From Cyclobacteriaceae bacterium (GTDB lineage: Bacteria; Bacteroidota; Bacteroidia; Cytophagales; Cyclobacteriaceae), in assembly GCA_029881895.1 (NCBI GenBank), contig JAOULS010000001.1, forward strand, positions 1 to 64,000: a DNA stretch of 64,000 bases. Direction: 5' to 3'. The translations under genes and the position numbers were made by a program. Position 1 is the first letter of the stretch, and each line of letters begins with the position of its first letter. Below, in pieces: positions 24,880 through 34,027 of this stretch. The notes under the pieces are model-generated. The model was not told the DNA's origin, did not search any database, and saw nothing but the letters and a program-made list of their open reading frames with translations.

Positions 24880-26391
24880 ATGTCTAAAATAGAACAATTT
24901 AGTAGTCGGTGGGGCATCATTTTAGCCTCCTTAGGAATGGCCATAGGTGCAGGTAACATTTGGCGATTTCCTCGTTTGGCAGGTCAATATGGAGGAACAT
25001 TTATTGTTCTATGGATTCTTTTTCTTTTTATTTGGTCCATACCGCTGCTATTAGCAGAATTTGCCATCGGCAAAAAATTTAAAAAAGGAGTAATTGGCTC
25101 ATTTGCCAGTCTTGCAGGTAAAAAATACACATGGTTGGGTTTTTTTATTACGGTTTGCACACTAGGAATAGCCTTTTATTACTCGATTGTGACAGCATGG
25201 TCGTTACAGTATTTAGGTATTTCAATCACCAATATGCTCGACCCTTTGTTTTTAGAACCCTCACTTTCTGAGAAAATAGCACAAGACCCTGCTTACCTAA
25301 CTACACAATGGGATGCTATCGCCAATGGCAACTGGTTAACCGTAGCACTATACATTATAGTAGTAATGATTGGTACTTATTTATTAGTGAAAGGCGTAAA
25401 AAAAGGGCTAGAACGTGCTAATAAAGTATTGATCCCCTCATTATTTATGTTATTAGTAATAATAGCTTTTACAGCTCTAAATATGAAAAATGGGATGAAA
25501 GGTTTAGAATATATGTTTTCCATAGATTTCAGTTTATTTAGTAACCCCACCGTTTGGATAGAAGCACTATCACAATCCGCTTGGAGTACTGGAGCAGGAT
25601 GGGGATTAATGATGACCATCTCAGCGTATTCACGATCGAATGAAGAAGTTACGCTCAACACTTTTGTAGGTGCATTTGGAAACAATACCGCTTCATTATT
25701 GGCAGGAATGGCTATTCTTCCTGCCGTTTTTGCTTTATCAGCAAGTGATGCCGAAGCGATAAGTTATTTACAGACAGGCAATCAGGCATTAACATTCACC
25801 ATCATCCCTAAACTTTTCGCCAGTATTCCTGGAGGGTCATTTCTTTCCATTATTTTCTTTTTGGCGCTGTTTTTAGCAGCATTTAGTTCTTTACTACCTA
25901 TGATTGAACTTTTTACAAAAAATTTAATGGATCTCGGCATTACACGAAAAAAATCTGTGAGTAGAGTGATCCTTTTTTTCATTTTATTCGGACTTCCTTC
26001 CGCATTAAGCCTCAGCTATTTCTCTAACCAAGATTGGGTTTGGGGTGTAGGATTAATAGTGACAGGGATGTTCATTATGTTTGGTGTAGTAAAATTTGGG
26101 GCAACTCGATTTAAAACGGAATTGATTGATGGAGGTTCTGATTTTAAAATACCTACAAAATATTTTACAATATGTATTACCGCAAATATTGGTGTCGCTT
26201 TATTTCTAATCTATTGGTGGTTATCACAAGGATATAGTACATTTCCATGGTTTAATGAATATGGATTTTGGAATGTATTTGACACCTATAGTAATGCCTC
26301 TGTGGTGACACAATGGGGCACCATACTTCTTATAGGGTATTTACTAAATAATTATTTATATCGAAAATTTGTAATCGGAACACAAGAATGA
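24880..26391 (+). CDS. Sodium-dependent transporter, NSS/SNF family (MetP-like)
   Basis: 503 residues, about 12 transmembrane helices. The TM1 signature RWGIILASLGMAIGAGNIWR, FPRLAGQYGGT and the TM6 region SAWSTGAGWGLMMTISAYSR give the LeuT fold with sodium sites. The family imports amino acids with sodium. Its stop codon overlaps the start of a 40-residue small-subunit gene, the arrangement seen in MetPS-type methionine/alanine transporters, so it probably works with that subunit. The substrate is not determined. Confidence 0.93.
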   Translation: MSKIEQFSSRWGIILASLGMAIGAGNIWRFPRLAGQYGGTFIVLWILFLFIWSIPLLLAEFAIGKKFKKGVIGSFASLAGKKYTWLGFFITVCTLGIAFYYSIVTAWSLQYLGISITNMLDPLFLEPSLSEKIAQDPAYLTTQWDAIANGNWLTVALYIIVVMIGTYLLVKGVKKGLERANKVLIPSLFMLLVIIAFTALNMKNGMKGLEYMFSIDFSLFSNPTVWIEALSQSAWSTGAGWGLMMTISAYSRSNEEVTLNTFVGAFGNNTASLLAGMAILPAVFALSASDAEAISYLQTGNQALTFTIIPKLFASIPGGSFLSIIFFLALFLAAFSSLLPMIELFTKNLMDLGITRKKSVSRVILFFILFGLPSALSLSYFSNQDWVWGVGLIVTGMFIMFGVVKFGATRFKTELIDGGSDFKIPTKYFTICITANIGVALFLIYWWLSQGYSTFPWFNEYGFWNVFDTYSNASVVTQWGTILLIGYLLNNYLYRKFVIGTQE

Positions 26392-26510
26392 ATATTACTA
26401 CCATTATCACCATGATTTTATGCCTAGGTAGTGTCATTGGGGGCTTTATCTATTTTTTGTCATTAGCCATGAAAAATGAGAGCAAGCATAATAAGGAGCG
26501 TATAGATTGA
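26388..26510 (+). CDS. MetS-like NSS transporter small subunit
   Basis: A 40-residue frame (MNITTIITMILCLGSVIGGF, then IYFLSLAMKNESKHNKERID) with one hydrophobic helix (about residues 4-26) and a charged tail. It starts with ATG 26388 in a 4-base ATGA overlap with the transporter stop, a classic translational-coupling junction. Length, single membrane helix and position match the small subunits that accompany NSS transporters (MetS family). Small genes of this kind are easily missed. Confidence 0.82.
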   Translation: MNITTIITMILCLGSVIGGFIYFLSLAMKNESKHNKERID

Positions 26511-26671
26511 CCCTACTCAATGAATTCTATGATAATCATTCGACATTACAAATGTCTTATAGCTGCTAAAAACTCGCATCAATACTCAATCTACTTGATG
26601 GGACTAACGGAGGTCAAGAAAATGACCAATACTATGTAACATTCTTGAACCTGTATCGTCTAAATTATGGT

Positions 26672-27886
26672 ATGAAAAAAATTATTTTTACTTTTCAGAT
26701 GGCACTTCGTGATGCTCGTAGTAATGTGTTTCATACATTTCTTTCAGTTTTAGGAATAGTAATCGGAGTGGCTGCTTTAGTTGGAATATTATCATTAATT
26801 GATGGGATGGAACGGTTTGCACATCGACAAATCGAACAAACAACAAATCTTAAAGGTATTCTCATCCAAACGATTACTACTGAAAAAATAAACAATATAG
26901 CAATCACTAAAACTAATTATGACTTTTTCGATTATACTAAATTCAAACAGCTAACTAATGATTTGAAAATAGATGGAAAAGCCTACATGCACTATCGGGA
27001 GGCTGGATATATCGAAATGGAGGATAGTGATAGCACCATTGGCACCTTATTTTCTGGAATTGTAGACACAAAAAAAGATCAGTTTAAAGTAATAGAAGGT
27101 CGTTTTATAACTAAAAATGATTTACAAAAAAAGGACTCCGTGGTTATGGTTAACAAAACCATTGGGCTACAACTCGCTGATTCTATTACTGATTTAGTAA
27201 ATAGAAAGATAAAGTACAAAAATGGATATTATAACATAATAGGAATAATCGACACTTCTGATTCGGATCCCGAGGTATTTGTTCCTATTACACTTATTGC
27301 TAATGAGGCATTAAGTAAAAAACCTCCTACATGTGTTATCGTTGCCAATTCGGTGGAGAATGTACCTGAGATAAAAGAAGCTATTGAAAATTGGATTGAA
27401 GTGAATTTCAAAAACCATAATAACGATTTTAAAATAATCACCAATGAGTTTCGTGTGGAGCAAGCTAATCAAGGTTTTTTAATATTCAGAATTGTAATGG
27501 GGTTAATTGTTGGGATTTCAGTACTCGTAGGCGGCATTGGGATCATGAATGTTTTACTAATTTCGGTGAACGAACGAATTACTGAAATCGGAATACGTAA
27601 AGCTGTCGGAGCCAAGCAAAAAGACATCGTCATTCAATTTTTATCCGAATCAATTACCATCAGTATATTGGGTAGTGTGCTAGGGTTAATTTTAGGGATT
27701 GTATTTACCATGATTGCTGTTCCTATTATCAAGCACATCACTAAGATTCCTTTTGAAGCAGCATACACATTCAACACTTTCATCATTATCTCCATCATAT
27801 CCGTTTTAGTAGGCGTTATTTTTGGAACATACCCAGCATTAAAAGCCTCGAAACTCGAACCTGTGGAAGCGATAAGACATGAGTAA
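26672..27886 (+). CDS. MacB/FtsX-type ABC transporter permease
   Basis: 404 residues from ATG 26672 (MKKIIFTFQMALRDARSNVF). One N-terminal transmembrane helix (FLSVLGIVIGVAALVGILSL), a periplasmic MacB_PCD domain (about 50-260), then three C-terminal helices with the FtsX pattern GGIGIMNVLLISVNERITEI, GIRKAVGAKQKDI and GTYPALKASKLEPVEAIRHE. Such permeases export peptides, lipoproteins or toxins with a LolD/MacB ATPase. No ATPase or membrane-fusion gene is adjacent, so the partner is elsewhere. Confidence 0.9.
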   Translation: MKKIIFTFQMALRDARSNVFHTFLSVLGIVIGVAALVGILSLIDGMERFAHRQIEQTTNLKGILIQTITTEKINNIAITKTNYDFFDYTKFKQLTNDLKIDGKAYMHYREAGYIEMEDSDSTIGTLFSGIVDTKKDQFKVIEGRFITKNDLQKKDSVVMVNKTIGLQLADSITDLVNRKIKYKNGYYNIIGIIDTSDSDPEVFVPITLIANEALSKKPPTCVIVANSVENVPEIKEAIENWIEVNFKNHNNDFKIITNEFRVEQANQGFLIFRIVMGLIVGISVLVGGIGIMNVLLISVNERITEIGIRKAVGAKQKDIVIQFLSESITISILGSVLGLILGIVFTMIAVPIIKHITKIPFEAAYTFNTFIIISIISVLVGVIFGTYPALKASKLEPVEAIRHE

Positions 27887-28026
27887 TATGTGTTACTCCT
27901 TCCGAATTCAAAGGTTAGTGAAAGGAATAATTATTGACTTTTTTATTCTACCAAAGTAGTATACTTAATTGGGCAGTTGTTACAATTCTCAGGTTTTTGT
28001 ACATTGGCTTTTCAATCACTTAACTT

Positions 28027-30585
28027 ATGAAAAACATACTACTTTTATTATCGCTCACATGCGCCTTTTATGTTGGTGCTCAAGATTATTTCTATAAAAA
28101 CAAAGGGCCATTTATTGAAAACATCCCATCACCAGAGGATTTTCTTGGATATCACATTGGTCATCAGCATACCCGTCATGACCAAATTGTATCCTATTTG
28201 GAAAAATTAGCTGAATTATCTGATCGTGCCACTATTACCTATTATGGAAAAACGCATGAATATAGAAAGCTAGTGATTCTGAATATTAGCAGCCCTCAAA
28301 ATATAAGCAACCTTGACAAAATACGTGAAGAGCATCATAAAGTTGCCACGCCTACAGCGGAAGTTAATTTAAGTAACCTCCCTCTTTTTATAAATCTTGC
28401 TTACAACGTTCATGGGAATGAACCTTCCAGCTCCGAAGCAGCACTATTAACAGCTTACACTTTGATCGCTTCAATGAATGAACAAATAGTAGATTATTTA
28501 AATGAATCTGTGATATTTATTGACCCAACCATTAACCCCGATGGAAGAGACCGGCATGCCAACTGGGCAAACACACACAAAGGAAGTCCTCCCGTTGCTG
28601 ACCCCATGGATATTGAACATTCTGAGATTTCACCTAACGGAAGAACCAACCACTATTACTTTGACCTGAATAGAGACTGGTGGTTAGCGGTGAATCCTGA
28701 AAGTAGAGGTAAATTAAAATGGTATCATGAGTGGTATCCCAATGTAGTTACCGATTTTCATGAAATGGGTACAAATAGCACTTACTTTTTTGAACCTATG
28801 AAACCAAATGCGAGTAAGAACCCCATTATGCCAAAAGAAAATTACACCACACTAAACGAAACTTTTGCCAAACAATTTGCCCATGACCTAAATGAAATTG
28901 GGTCGATGTACTTTTCAAAAGAAGTGTTTGATGGCACCTACCCTGGCTATGGATCTTCTTATCCTGATTTACAAGGGGCCCTTGCCCTGTTATTTGAACA
29001 AGCCAGTTCGAGAGGGCATGTCCAACGTCAAAATACAGGTAAAAATTTAACATTTGCATTCACTATCCGAAATCAATACACTTCTAGTTTTGCGACCATA
29101 AAAGCGGCAATAAACAATAAGTCTATCTTATACGATTATCAGAAAAGATTTTTTAAAAGTGCACTCTCAAATGCTGGAAAAAGCAACATTAAAGGGTATG
29201 TATTTGGTGATTGGCAAGATCCTAGCAGAACAAATGAATTTATAGACAAGCTGCTTTTACATAAAGTAAAAATCTATGATTTAGAGAAAGATATAGTTGT
29301 AAAAGGAACTACCTATAAAAAAGGGGGAGCTTATTTTGTGCCAACAAAACAGCCACAGTACCGAATGGTACAGTCCGCCTTTGAAACGTATGCCACATAT
29401 AGTGATAGCGTGTATTATGATGCTTCTGCTTGGTCATTGGCTAATTTCTATAATTTACCTTATTCTATATCAACTACTGCATTAACGGGTAAGGAGATTA
29501 CTACTACTCCTGTATATGCTACCAGTATCCCTCAAAAATCTAATTACACCTATATCCTTCCTTGGAATGATTATTACGCTCCTGCTGCATTATATTACCT
29601 TCAATCACATGGCGTGGTCACTACCTCCGCTTTTAAACCATTCGGCATTACTACTAGTGAAGGGAACAAAGCGTTTAGTTTTGGTACAATTGTTATTCCT
29701 GTAGGTCGACAATTAATTTCATCCGATTCGCTATACCAATTAGTTAAAAATACTGCAAATAAATGGCCTATCCAGATGAGTACTACCTCTACAGGATATA
29801 GTACTTCTGGGATAGACTTGGGAAGCCGAAATTTGCAAGTACTCACATTACCTAAGGCTGTTATGTTTGTAGGTGAAGGCGTAAGTTCCTACGAACAAGG
29901 TGAAGTTTGGCATCTTTTAGATAAACGAATGAATATGCCTATCACTAAAGTTCCCCTAAGAAATTTTGACCGATTAAATTTATACGACTATAATGTAATG
30001 ATAATGGTATCGGGAAGTTACCATCAACTCGACTCTGCTGATAGAGAAAAAATAAAAAATTGGATAGCAGAAGGAAACACATTAATAACTTCTAGAACTG
30101 GTTCAAAATGGGCTGTTGAGGAAAATATCGTTCAAGAAACCTTAATGATAGGGTCAGTAGAAGATAATGACTCAAAGACTGTAAACCGTCTAAATTATGT
30201 AGATGCAAGAGAACACATTGGTAAAGAACAAGTTGGAGGGGCTATTTTTGAAATAGACCTTGATATTACCCACCCATTAGGTTTTGGGTATACACGAAGG
30301 AAATTACCTGTATATAGAAACAGCTCGGTTTGGCTTTCTCCAAGTTTAAGCCCTTATGGTACTGTAGGCAAGTATACCAATACACCACATATCGATGGGT
30401 TTATTACTACTAAAAACTTAAATACTTTCTTAAAACCTTCAGCATCACTTATTGTTAGTGCTGTAGGTAAAGGAAGAGTAGTGATGTTTGCCGACAACCC
30501 TAATTTTAGAGGAGCATGGCTAGGCACCAACCGATTATTTTTAAATGCGATTTTTCTCGGACAACACATAACAGTACCCAAGTAA
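28027..30585 (+). CDS. Secreted M14-family zinc carboxypeptidase
   Basis: 852 residues with a signal peptide (MKNILLLLSLTCAFYVGAQ). The peptidase domain (about 40-360) holds the zinc pair H129-x-x-E132 in NVHGNEPSSSEAAL, the substrate-side NPDGRDRHANW and DLNRDWW segments, and TDFHEMGTN. A second region (about 600-850) resembles a type 1 glutamine amidotransferase-like fold, as is common in large Bacteroidota M14 enzymes (MIMVSGSYHQLDSADREKI). No type IX sorting domain is seen. Probably degrades peptides outside the cytoplasm. Confidence 0.88.
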   Translation: MKNILLLLSLTCAFYVGAQDYFYKNKGPFIENIPSPEDFLGYHIGHQHTRHDQIVSYLEKLAELSDRATITYYGKTHEYRKLVILNISSPQNISNLDKIREEHHKVATPTAEVNLSNLPLFINLAYNVHGNEPSSSEAALLTAYTLIASMNEQIVDYLNESVIFIDPTINPDGRDRHANWANTHKGSPPVADPMDIEHSEISPNGRTNHYYFDLNRDWWLAVNPESRGKLKWYHEWYPNVVTDFHEMGTNSTYFFEPMKPNASKNPIMPKENYTTLNETFAKQFAHDLNEIGSMYFSKEVFDGTYPGYGSSYPDLQGALALLFEQASSRGHVQRQNTGKNLTFAFTIRNQYTSSFATIKAAINNKSILYDYQKRFFKSALSNAGKSNIKGYVFGDWQDPSRTNEFIDKLLLHKVKIYDLEKDIVVKGTTYKKGGAYFVPTKQPQYRMVQSAFETYATYSDSVYYDASAWSLANFYNLPYSISTTALTGKEITTTPVYATSIPQKSNYTYILPWNDYYAPAALYYLQSHGVVTTSAFKPFGITTSEGNKAFSFGTIVIPVGRQLISSDSLYQLVKNTANKWPIQMSTTSTGYSTSGIDLGSRNLQVLTLPKAVMFVGEGVSSYEQGEVWHLLDKRMNMPITKVPLRNFDRLNLYDYNVMIMVSGSYHQLDSADREKIKNWIAEGNTLITSRTGSKWAVEENIVQETLMIGSVEDNDSKTVNRLNYVDAREHIGKEQVGGAIFEIDLDITHPLGFGYTRRKLPVYRNSSVWLSPSLSPYGTVGKYTNTPHIDGFITTKNLNTFLKPSASLIVSAVGKGRVVMFADNPNFRGAWLGTNRLFLNAIFLGQHITVPK

Positions 30586-30617
30586 ATTGATGAAAGTAAA
30601 GTTTTATACTTTGTAGT

Positions 30618-30644
30618 TAGATGATAACAACATCTATTGTTTTT
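30618..30644 (+). terminator. Weak intrinsic terminator after the M14 peptidase
   Basis: A short stem tagatg (30618-30623) / catcta (30631-30636) is followed by ttgttttt. Only 6 bp, so modest support; position at the end of a long gene fits. Confidence 0.4.
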
Positions 30645-30731
30645 AAATAAACAACAAAGCAATAAAGTTTGTTTTCAATAAAAATAAATATTAACTTATA
30701 TTTTATTGCGAAAAATCACAATTATATAATA

Positions 30732-31412
30732 ATGAAATTAATTACTTATAAATATTTATTAATGGGTATATTTTTCCTATATATCCTTCCCTCATACAGT
30801 CAATCTGATGATTGCAAAGTGACGAAATTAGGGCTTAACGAGGCGTATAAAGGAGACTGCAAGAAAGGACTGGCAAATGGACAAGGAGAAGCAACTGGTG
30901 AATTAGGCACTTATGTAGGTACCTTTAAGAAAGGTGTTCCCAACGGTATGGGGAAATTATCATATGGAGAAAACCATTACTATGAAGGAAAATGGAAATC
31001 AGGCAAAAAGCATGGTGAAGGCACATTGTATTTTCCAGCCGATAGCGTTGTTAGAGGTTTTTGGGATGAGGACGTATACATTGGAGAATATCCCTCTCCC
31101 TATAAAATTGTCTCTCAATATGGGTCGGCAAAAATAAGTATAAGAAAGATTAACGATGATGGTGATGGTATTGATATCGTTTTTATTAGAAATGGGATGC
31201 GAACACAACAAGATGTTGTACAACTAACGATGCAGAATAGTTCAGGAGTACAACAAGACGGTCAGTATCTTGGTTTTCTAAATGTAAGTTTTCCATTTGA
31301 TGGAAGAATAGAGGCTAAAGTGCAAAACCTAATGCATACCGCTACCAACATCGTTAGTTTAGTATATAAAATTTACGAAAAAGGACAATGGCAAATAGTT
31401 ATAAACTACTAA
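30732..31412 (+). CDS. Secreted MORN-repeat protein
   Basis: 226 residues from ATG 30732 (MKLITYKYLLMGIFFLYILP), whose signal peptide ends near SYSQ; the frame is open upstream to 30669 but that adds non-signal sequence. Residues about 35-120 carry three or four MORN repeats: GDCKKGLANGQGEATG, GTYVGTFKKGVPNGMGKLSY and YYEGKWKSGKKHGEGTLYF. The C-terminal ~100 residues are unassigned and beta-rich. MORN repeats in bacteria are short beta hairpins of unclear role. Confidence 0.8.
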   Translation: MKLITYKYLLMGIFFLYILPSYSQSDDCKVTKLGLNEAYKGDCKKGLANGQGEATGELGTYVGTFKKGVPNGMGKLSYGENHYYEGKWKSGKKHGEGTLYFPADSVVRGFWDEDVYIGEYPSPYKIVSQYGSAKISIRKINDDGDGIDIVFIRNGMRTQQDVVQLTMQNSSGVQQDGQYLGFLNVSFPFDGRIEAKVQNLMHTATNIVSLVYKIYEKGQWQIVINY

Positions 31413-31551
31413 AATCTTTTCTTACTAATATAATTGATCGAAGAGCTGTAACAACACTACTTCCAAAAAACAACACTTGAAGGCATCTGATCTACTTGAA
31501 ACGTTAACTCAAATGACTCTTCCAACATTCAGTTCACTCTATAGTTTTTTT

Positions 31552-31559
31552 TATCTTTG
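31552..31559 (+). promoter_or_regulatory. Promoter -7 box of the FMN reductase gene
   Basis: TATCTTTG, an exact TAnnTTTG, 43 bases upstream of the ATG at 31602. The -33 element is not obvious. Confidence 0.5.
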
Positions 31560-31601
31560 TGGTGTTGATGAATTCATCTAAAAATAAAAAACACCTCACA
31601 C

Positions 31602-32126
31602 ATGATTCAAATTATTAGTGGCACAAACCGTGTCGACTCAGTATCTAAAATATTATCACAAACCTATCAAGGAATTTTATCTTCGTTAGGGCATGAAAGC
31701 AATATTATTGATTTAAATGATCTACCAGAAGATTTTGCCTATAGTGCATTATATAACAATGCAGGTAAAAATCAAGATTTTAATATTTTCCGAGAAACAA
31801 TGCTTAACGCTGAAAAGTTTGTTTTTATAGTACCTGAGTACAATGGCTCATTTCCTGGCGTACTCAAAACATTTATCGATGGACTACAATTTCCTGACAC
31901 TTTCAAAAACAAAAAAGCAGCATTAGTAGGCTTGTCGAGTGGAATTCAAGGTGCTGGATTAGCTTTAAGCCACCTTACTGATATTTTTAACTATTGTGGA
32001 ATGCATATTTTAGCACAAAAGCCAAAATTAATGCATATCGAAAAAAACATGAAAGACAAAAAAGAACTAGGAGATTTCTATACAAGTTTACTACAAGAAC
32101 AAGCAGAAATGTTCATTGCGTTTTAA
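31602..32126 (+). CDS. NADPH-dependent FMN reductase-like flavoprotein
   Basis: 174 residues with a flavodoxin-like fold: the phosphate-binding ISGTNRVDSVSKIL at the N-terminus, VFIVPEYNGSFPGVLKTFID (the family's PEYN motif that contacts the flavin), and AALVGLSSGIQGAGLALSHL. Members reduce FMN, quinones or azo compounds with NAD(P)H; the substrate cannot be told. Single-gene unit with its own promoter. Confidence 0.9.
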   Translation: MIQIISGTNRVDSVSKILSQTYQGILSSLGHESNIIDLNDLPEDFAYSALYNNAGKNQDFNIFRETMLNAEKFVFIVPEYNGSFPGVLKTFIDGLQFPDTFKNKKAALVGLSSGIQGAGLALSHLTDIFNYCGMHILAQKPKLMHIEKNMKDKKELGDFYTSLLQEQAEMFIAF

Positions 32127-32193
32127 CCCACTTTTTGTAATCATAATTAATTACACTATAAAAAGTTAACCTTCTTTTTTTTTGAATAAAAAA

Positions 32194-32274
32194 ATTGACA
32201 TTCCAACACTAGCAAAAAATTTTACACCAACAACCACTACAATTGGAGTAAACTAAAATGTTGGGAATGTCAAT
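32194..32274. repeat. Long-range inverted repeat between the FMN reductase and ftsZ
   Basis: attgacattccaaca (32194-32208) pairs with tgttgggaatgtcaat (32259-32274): 11 bp perfect, one bulged G, then 4 more pairs, around a 50-base spacer. It sits in a 306-base gap between convergent genes. It could be a structured RNA 3' end, a terminator or a small MITE-like element. I found no target-site duplication and no second copy in this window. Confidence 0.5.
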
Positions 32275-32360
32275 CATATCATTTCTTCTATACATTTACA
32301 GAAGCAATTAATTTTGGTGCAACTCTTCTAGTAGGAACATTTTTTAACAACCACTAAATA

Positions 32361-32396
32361 CTCTCACCTCGATAAAATCGGGGCAAAAAATGAGAG
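32361..32396. terminator. Nested hairpin downstream of ftsZ
   Basis: Outer arms ctctca (32361-32366) / tgagag (32391-32396) and an inner 7-bp stem cctcgat/atcgggg (32367-32373 / 32377-32383, one wobble). It is about 40 bases after the ftsZ stop and could end the dcw transcript, although no long T-run follows on the minus strand. Confidence 0.4.
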
Positions 32397-32432
32397 CTCC
32401 TACTTGGAAAAATAAGAAGAGCTGCACCTCCA

Positions 32433-33983
32433 TTAATCTACATTATCATGAAGGAATTTATTATTCCCTAATATCTGATTTTCATCATTTAAATTATACT
32501 TTGAAACATGGGCTTCTGAAGAGTGAGGCACATTTTGTAAGCGTACATCTTTACGTAAATACGCAGGTACATCTAACTTATGTTTAAAATCACTCGATTC
32601 TACTTCAGGCTTATTCAACCCCTTTAGCTTTCTAATTCTCTCTTTTGCCTGCTCTTCGAGTCGTGATTTTGTATTTCGCACCTCCATCATCCCTTCATCA
32701 TCTATCCCTTGATCAATGCTATCTCCTTGTATTTCAAATTCATCTTCCAAACTGTTAAACAACACATCATCGTTTTCCTCAGGAAATTCTTTAGGCGCAT
32801 CATCAGGCTCTAACCGATGTGTAAAAGCATATGGTCGATCAGGAACTTCATCTGTGATGTCAGGATCTACTGTTTTGAGTGTTATCTCGTCAAGAGAATT
32901 TCTTTCAGGCTCAGCATTGAATAAATCAAACTGATTATCTTTTTCTAAATTATATATTCTAGGTTTTTCTTCAACTTTTTTCTTTTCAGTTGGCATCAGA
33001 CGTTCCGATTTATCTTCAAACCCAGTAGCAATTACAGTTACCCGAATACTTTCACCTAACTCAGTATCTACGCCATGCCCAAAAATCACATCGGCCTCAT
33101 CACCTGCCATTTCCTGAATATATTCTGTTATTTCTGTAAGTTCATCCATTTGCAATTCGGCCTTATCGCCAGAAATAATAGACAGCAATATTTTTTTAGC
33201 TCCTCTAATATCTTTATTATCCAATAGAGGGGATGACAAAGCTTCTTCGGCTGCTTTTTTCGCTCTATTTTCTCCTTTTGTTTCCGAGGAACCCATTACT
33301 GCAGCTCCTGCATTGTGCATTACAGTACGTACATCTTGAAAATCAACATTTACAATACCTGCTACTGTAATTATTTCTGCAATCCCCTTTGCTCCAGTAG
33401 TCAACACATTATCGGCTTGACTAAAGGCATTTCCTATAGTAAGGTTGCCATATATCTGTCGTAGTTTATCATTTGAAATGACAAGTACAGTATCGCAATT
33501 TGCTTTCAAATCGTCTATTCCTTCTTGTGCTTGTTGCATTTTTTTCTTCCCTTCAAAAGAAAAAGGAGCCGTAACTATACCTACAGTAAGTACATCTAAT
33601 TCTCTCGCTACTTGGGCGATTACTGGAGCTGCTCCTGTGCCAGTACCTCCACCCATTCCTGCGGTTATAAAAACCATTTTGGTATCAGTACCTAAAAAAT
33701 CTCGAATATCTTCTTTACTTTCTAAAGCAGCATTTCTTCCTACTTCTGGATTTGCTCCTGCACCTAACCCTTCAGTAAGGTTAACCCCAATTTGAAGTCG
33801 ATTAGGTACTGGACTACTTTTCAATGCTTGTAAATCCGTGTTACATATTACGAATTCTACGTCTTTAATACCTTGGTTAAACATGTGGTTTACGGCATTA
33901 CTTCCTCCACCACCGACACCGATTACTTTAATAATCGATTTGTGGTGCTTAGGGATATCAAACTTATAAGTTGAATCTGACAT
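32433..33983 (-). CDS. ftsZ: Cell division protein FtsZ
   Basis: Tubulin-like GTPase that forms the cytokinetic ring. 516 residues: GVGGGGSNAVNHMF near the N-terminus, the tubulin signature GGGTGTGAAPVIAQ, and the T7-loop region NVDFQDVRTVM. The globular domain ends near residue 320. The remaining ~190 residues are a long acidic linker (DDAPKEFPEENDDVLFNSLE) with a basic DVPAYLRKDVRLQ patch close to the end, probably the conserved C-terminal peptide used in Bacteroidota. Last gene of the dcw cluster. Confidence 0.98.
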   Translation of the reverse strand: MSDSTYKFDIPKHHKSIIKVIGVGGGGSNAVNHMFNQGIKDVEFVICNTDLQALKSSPVPNRLQIGVNLTEGLGAGANPEVGRNAALESKEDIRDFLGTDTKMVFITAGMGGGTGTGAAPVIAQVARELDVLTVGIVTAPFSFEGKKKMQQAQEGIDDLKANCDTVLVISNDKLRQIYGNLTIGNAFSQADNVLTTGAKGIAEIITVAGIVNVDFQDVRTVMHNAGAAVMGSSETKGENRAKKAAEEALSSPLLDNKDIRGAKKILLSIISGDKAELQMDELTEITEYIQEMAGDEADVIFGHGVDTELGESIRVTVIATGFEDKSERLMPTEKKKVEEKPRIYNLEKDNQFDLFNAEPERNSLDEITLKTVDPDITDEVPDRPYAFTHRLEPDDAPKEFPEENDDVLFNSLEDEFEIQGDSIDQGIDDEGMMEVRNTKSRLEEQAKERIRKLKGLNKPEVESSDFKHKLDVPAYLRKDVRLQNVPHSSEAHVSKYNLNDENQILGNNKFLHDNVD

Positions 33984-34027
33984 TATATTATAAATTAGTG
34001 GTCGTTCTATTTAAATCAAATTTTTAA

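Noticed and set aside
26543-26557. gacatt/aatgtc hairpin after the MetS-like gene as a terminator
   Set aside because: Only six base pairs with a three-base loop and no T-run.
27881-27898. gagtaa/ttactc hairpin at the end of the MacB-type gene
   Set aside because: It includes the stop codon, is short and has no T-run; not convincing as a terminator.
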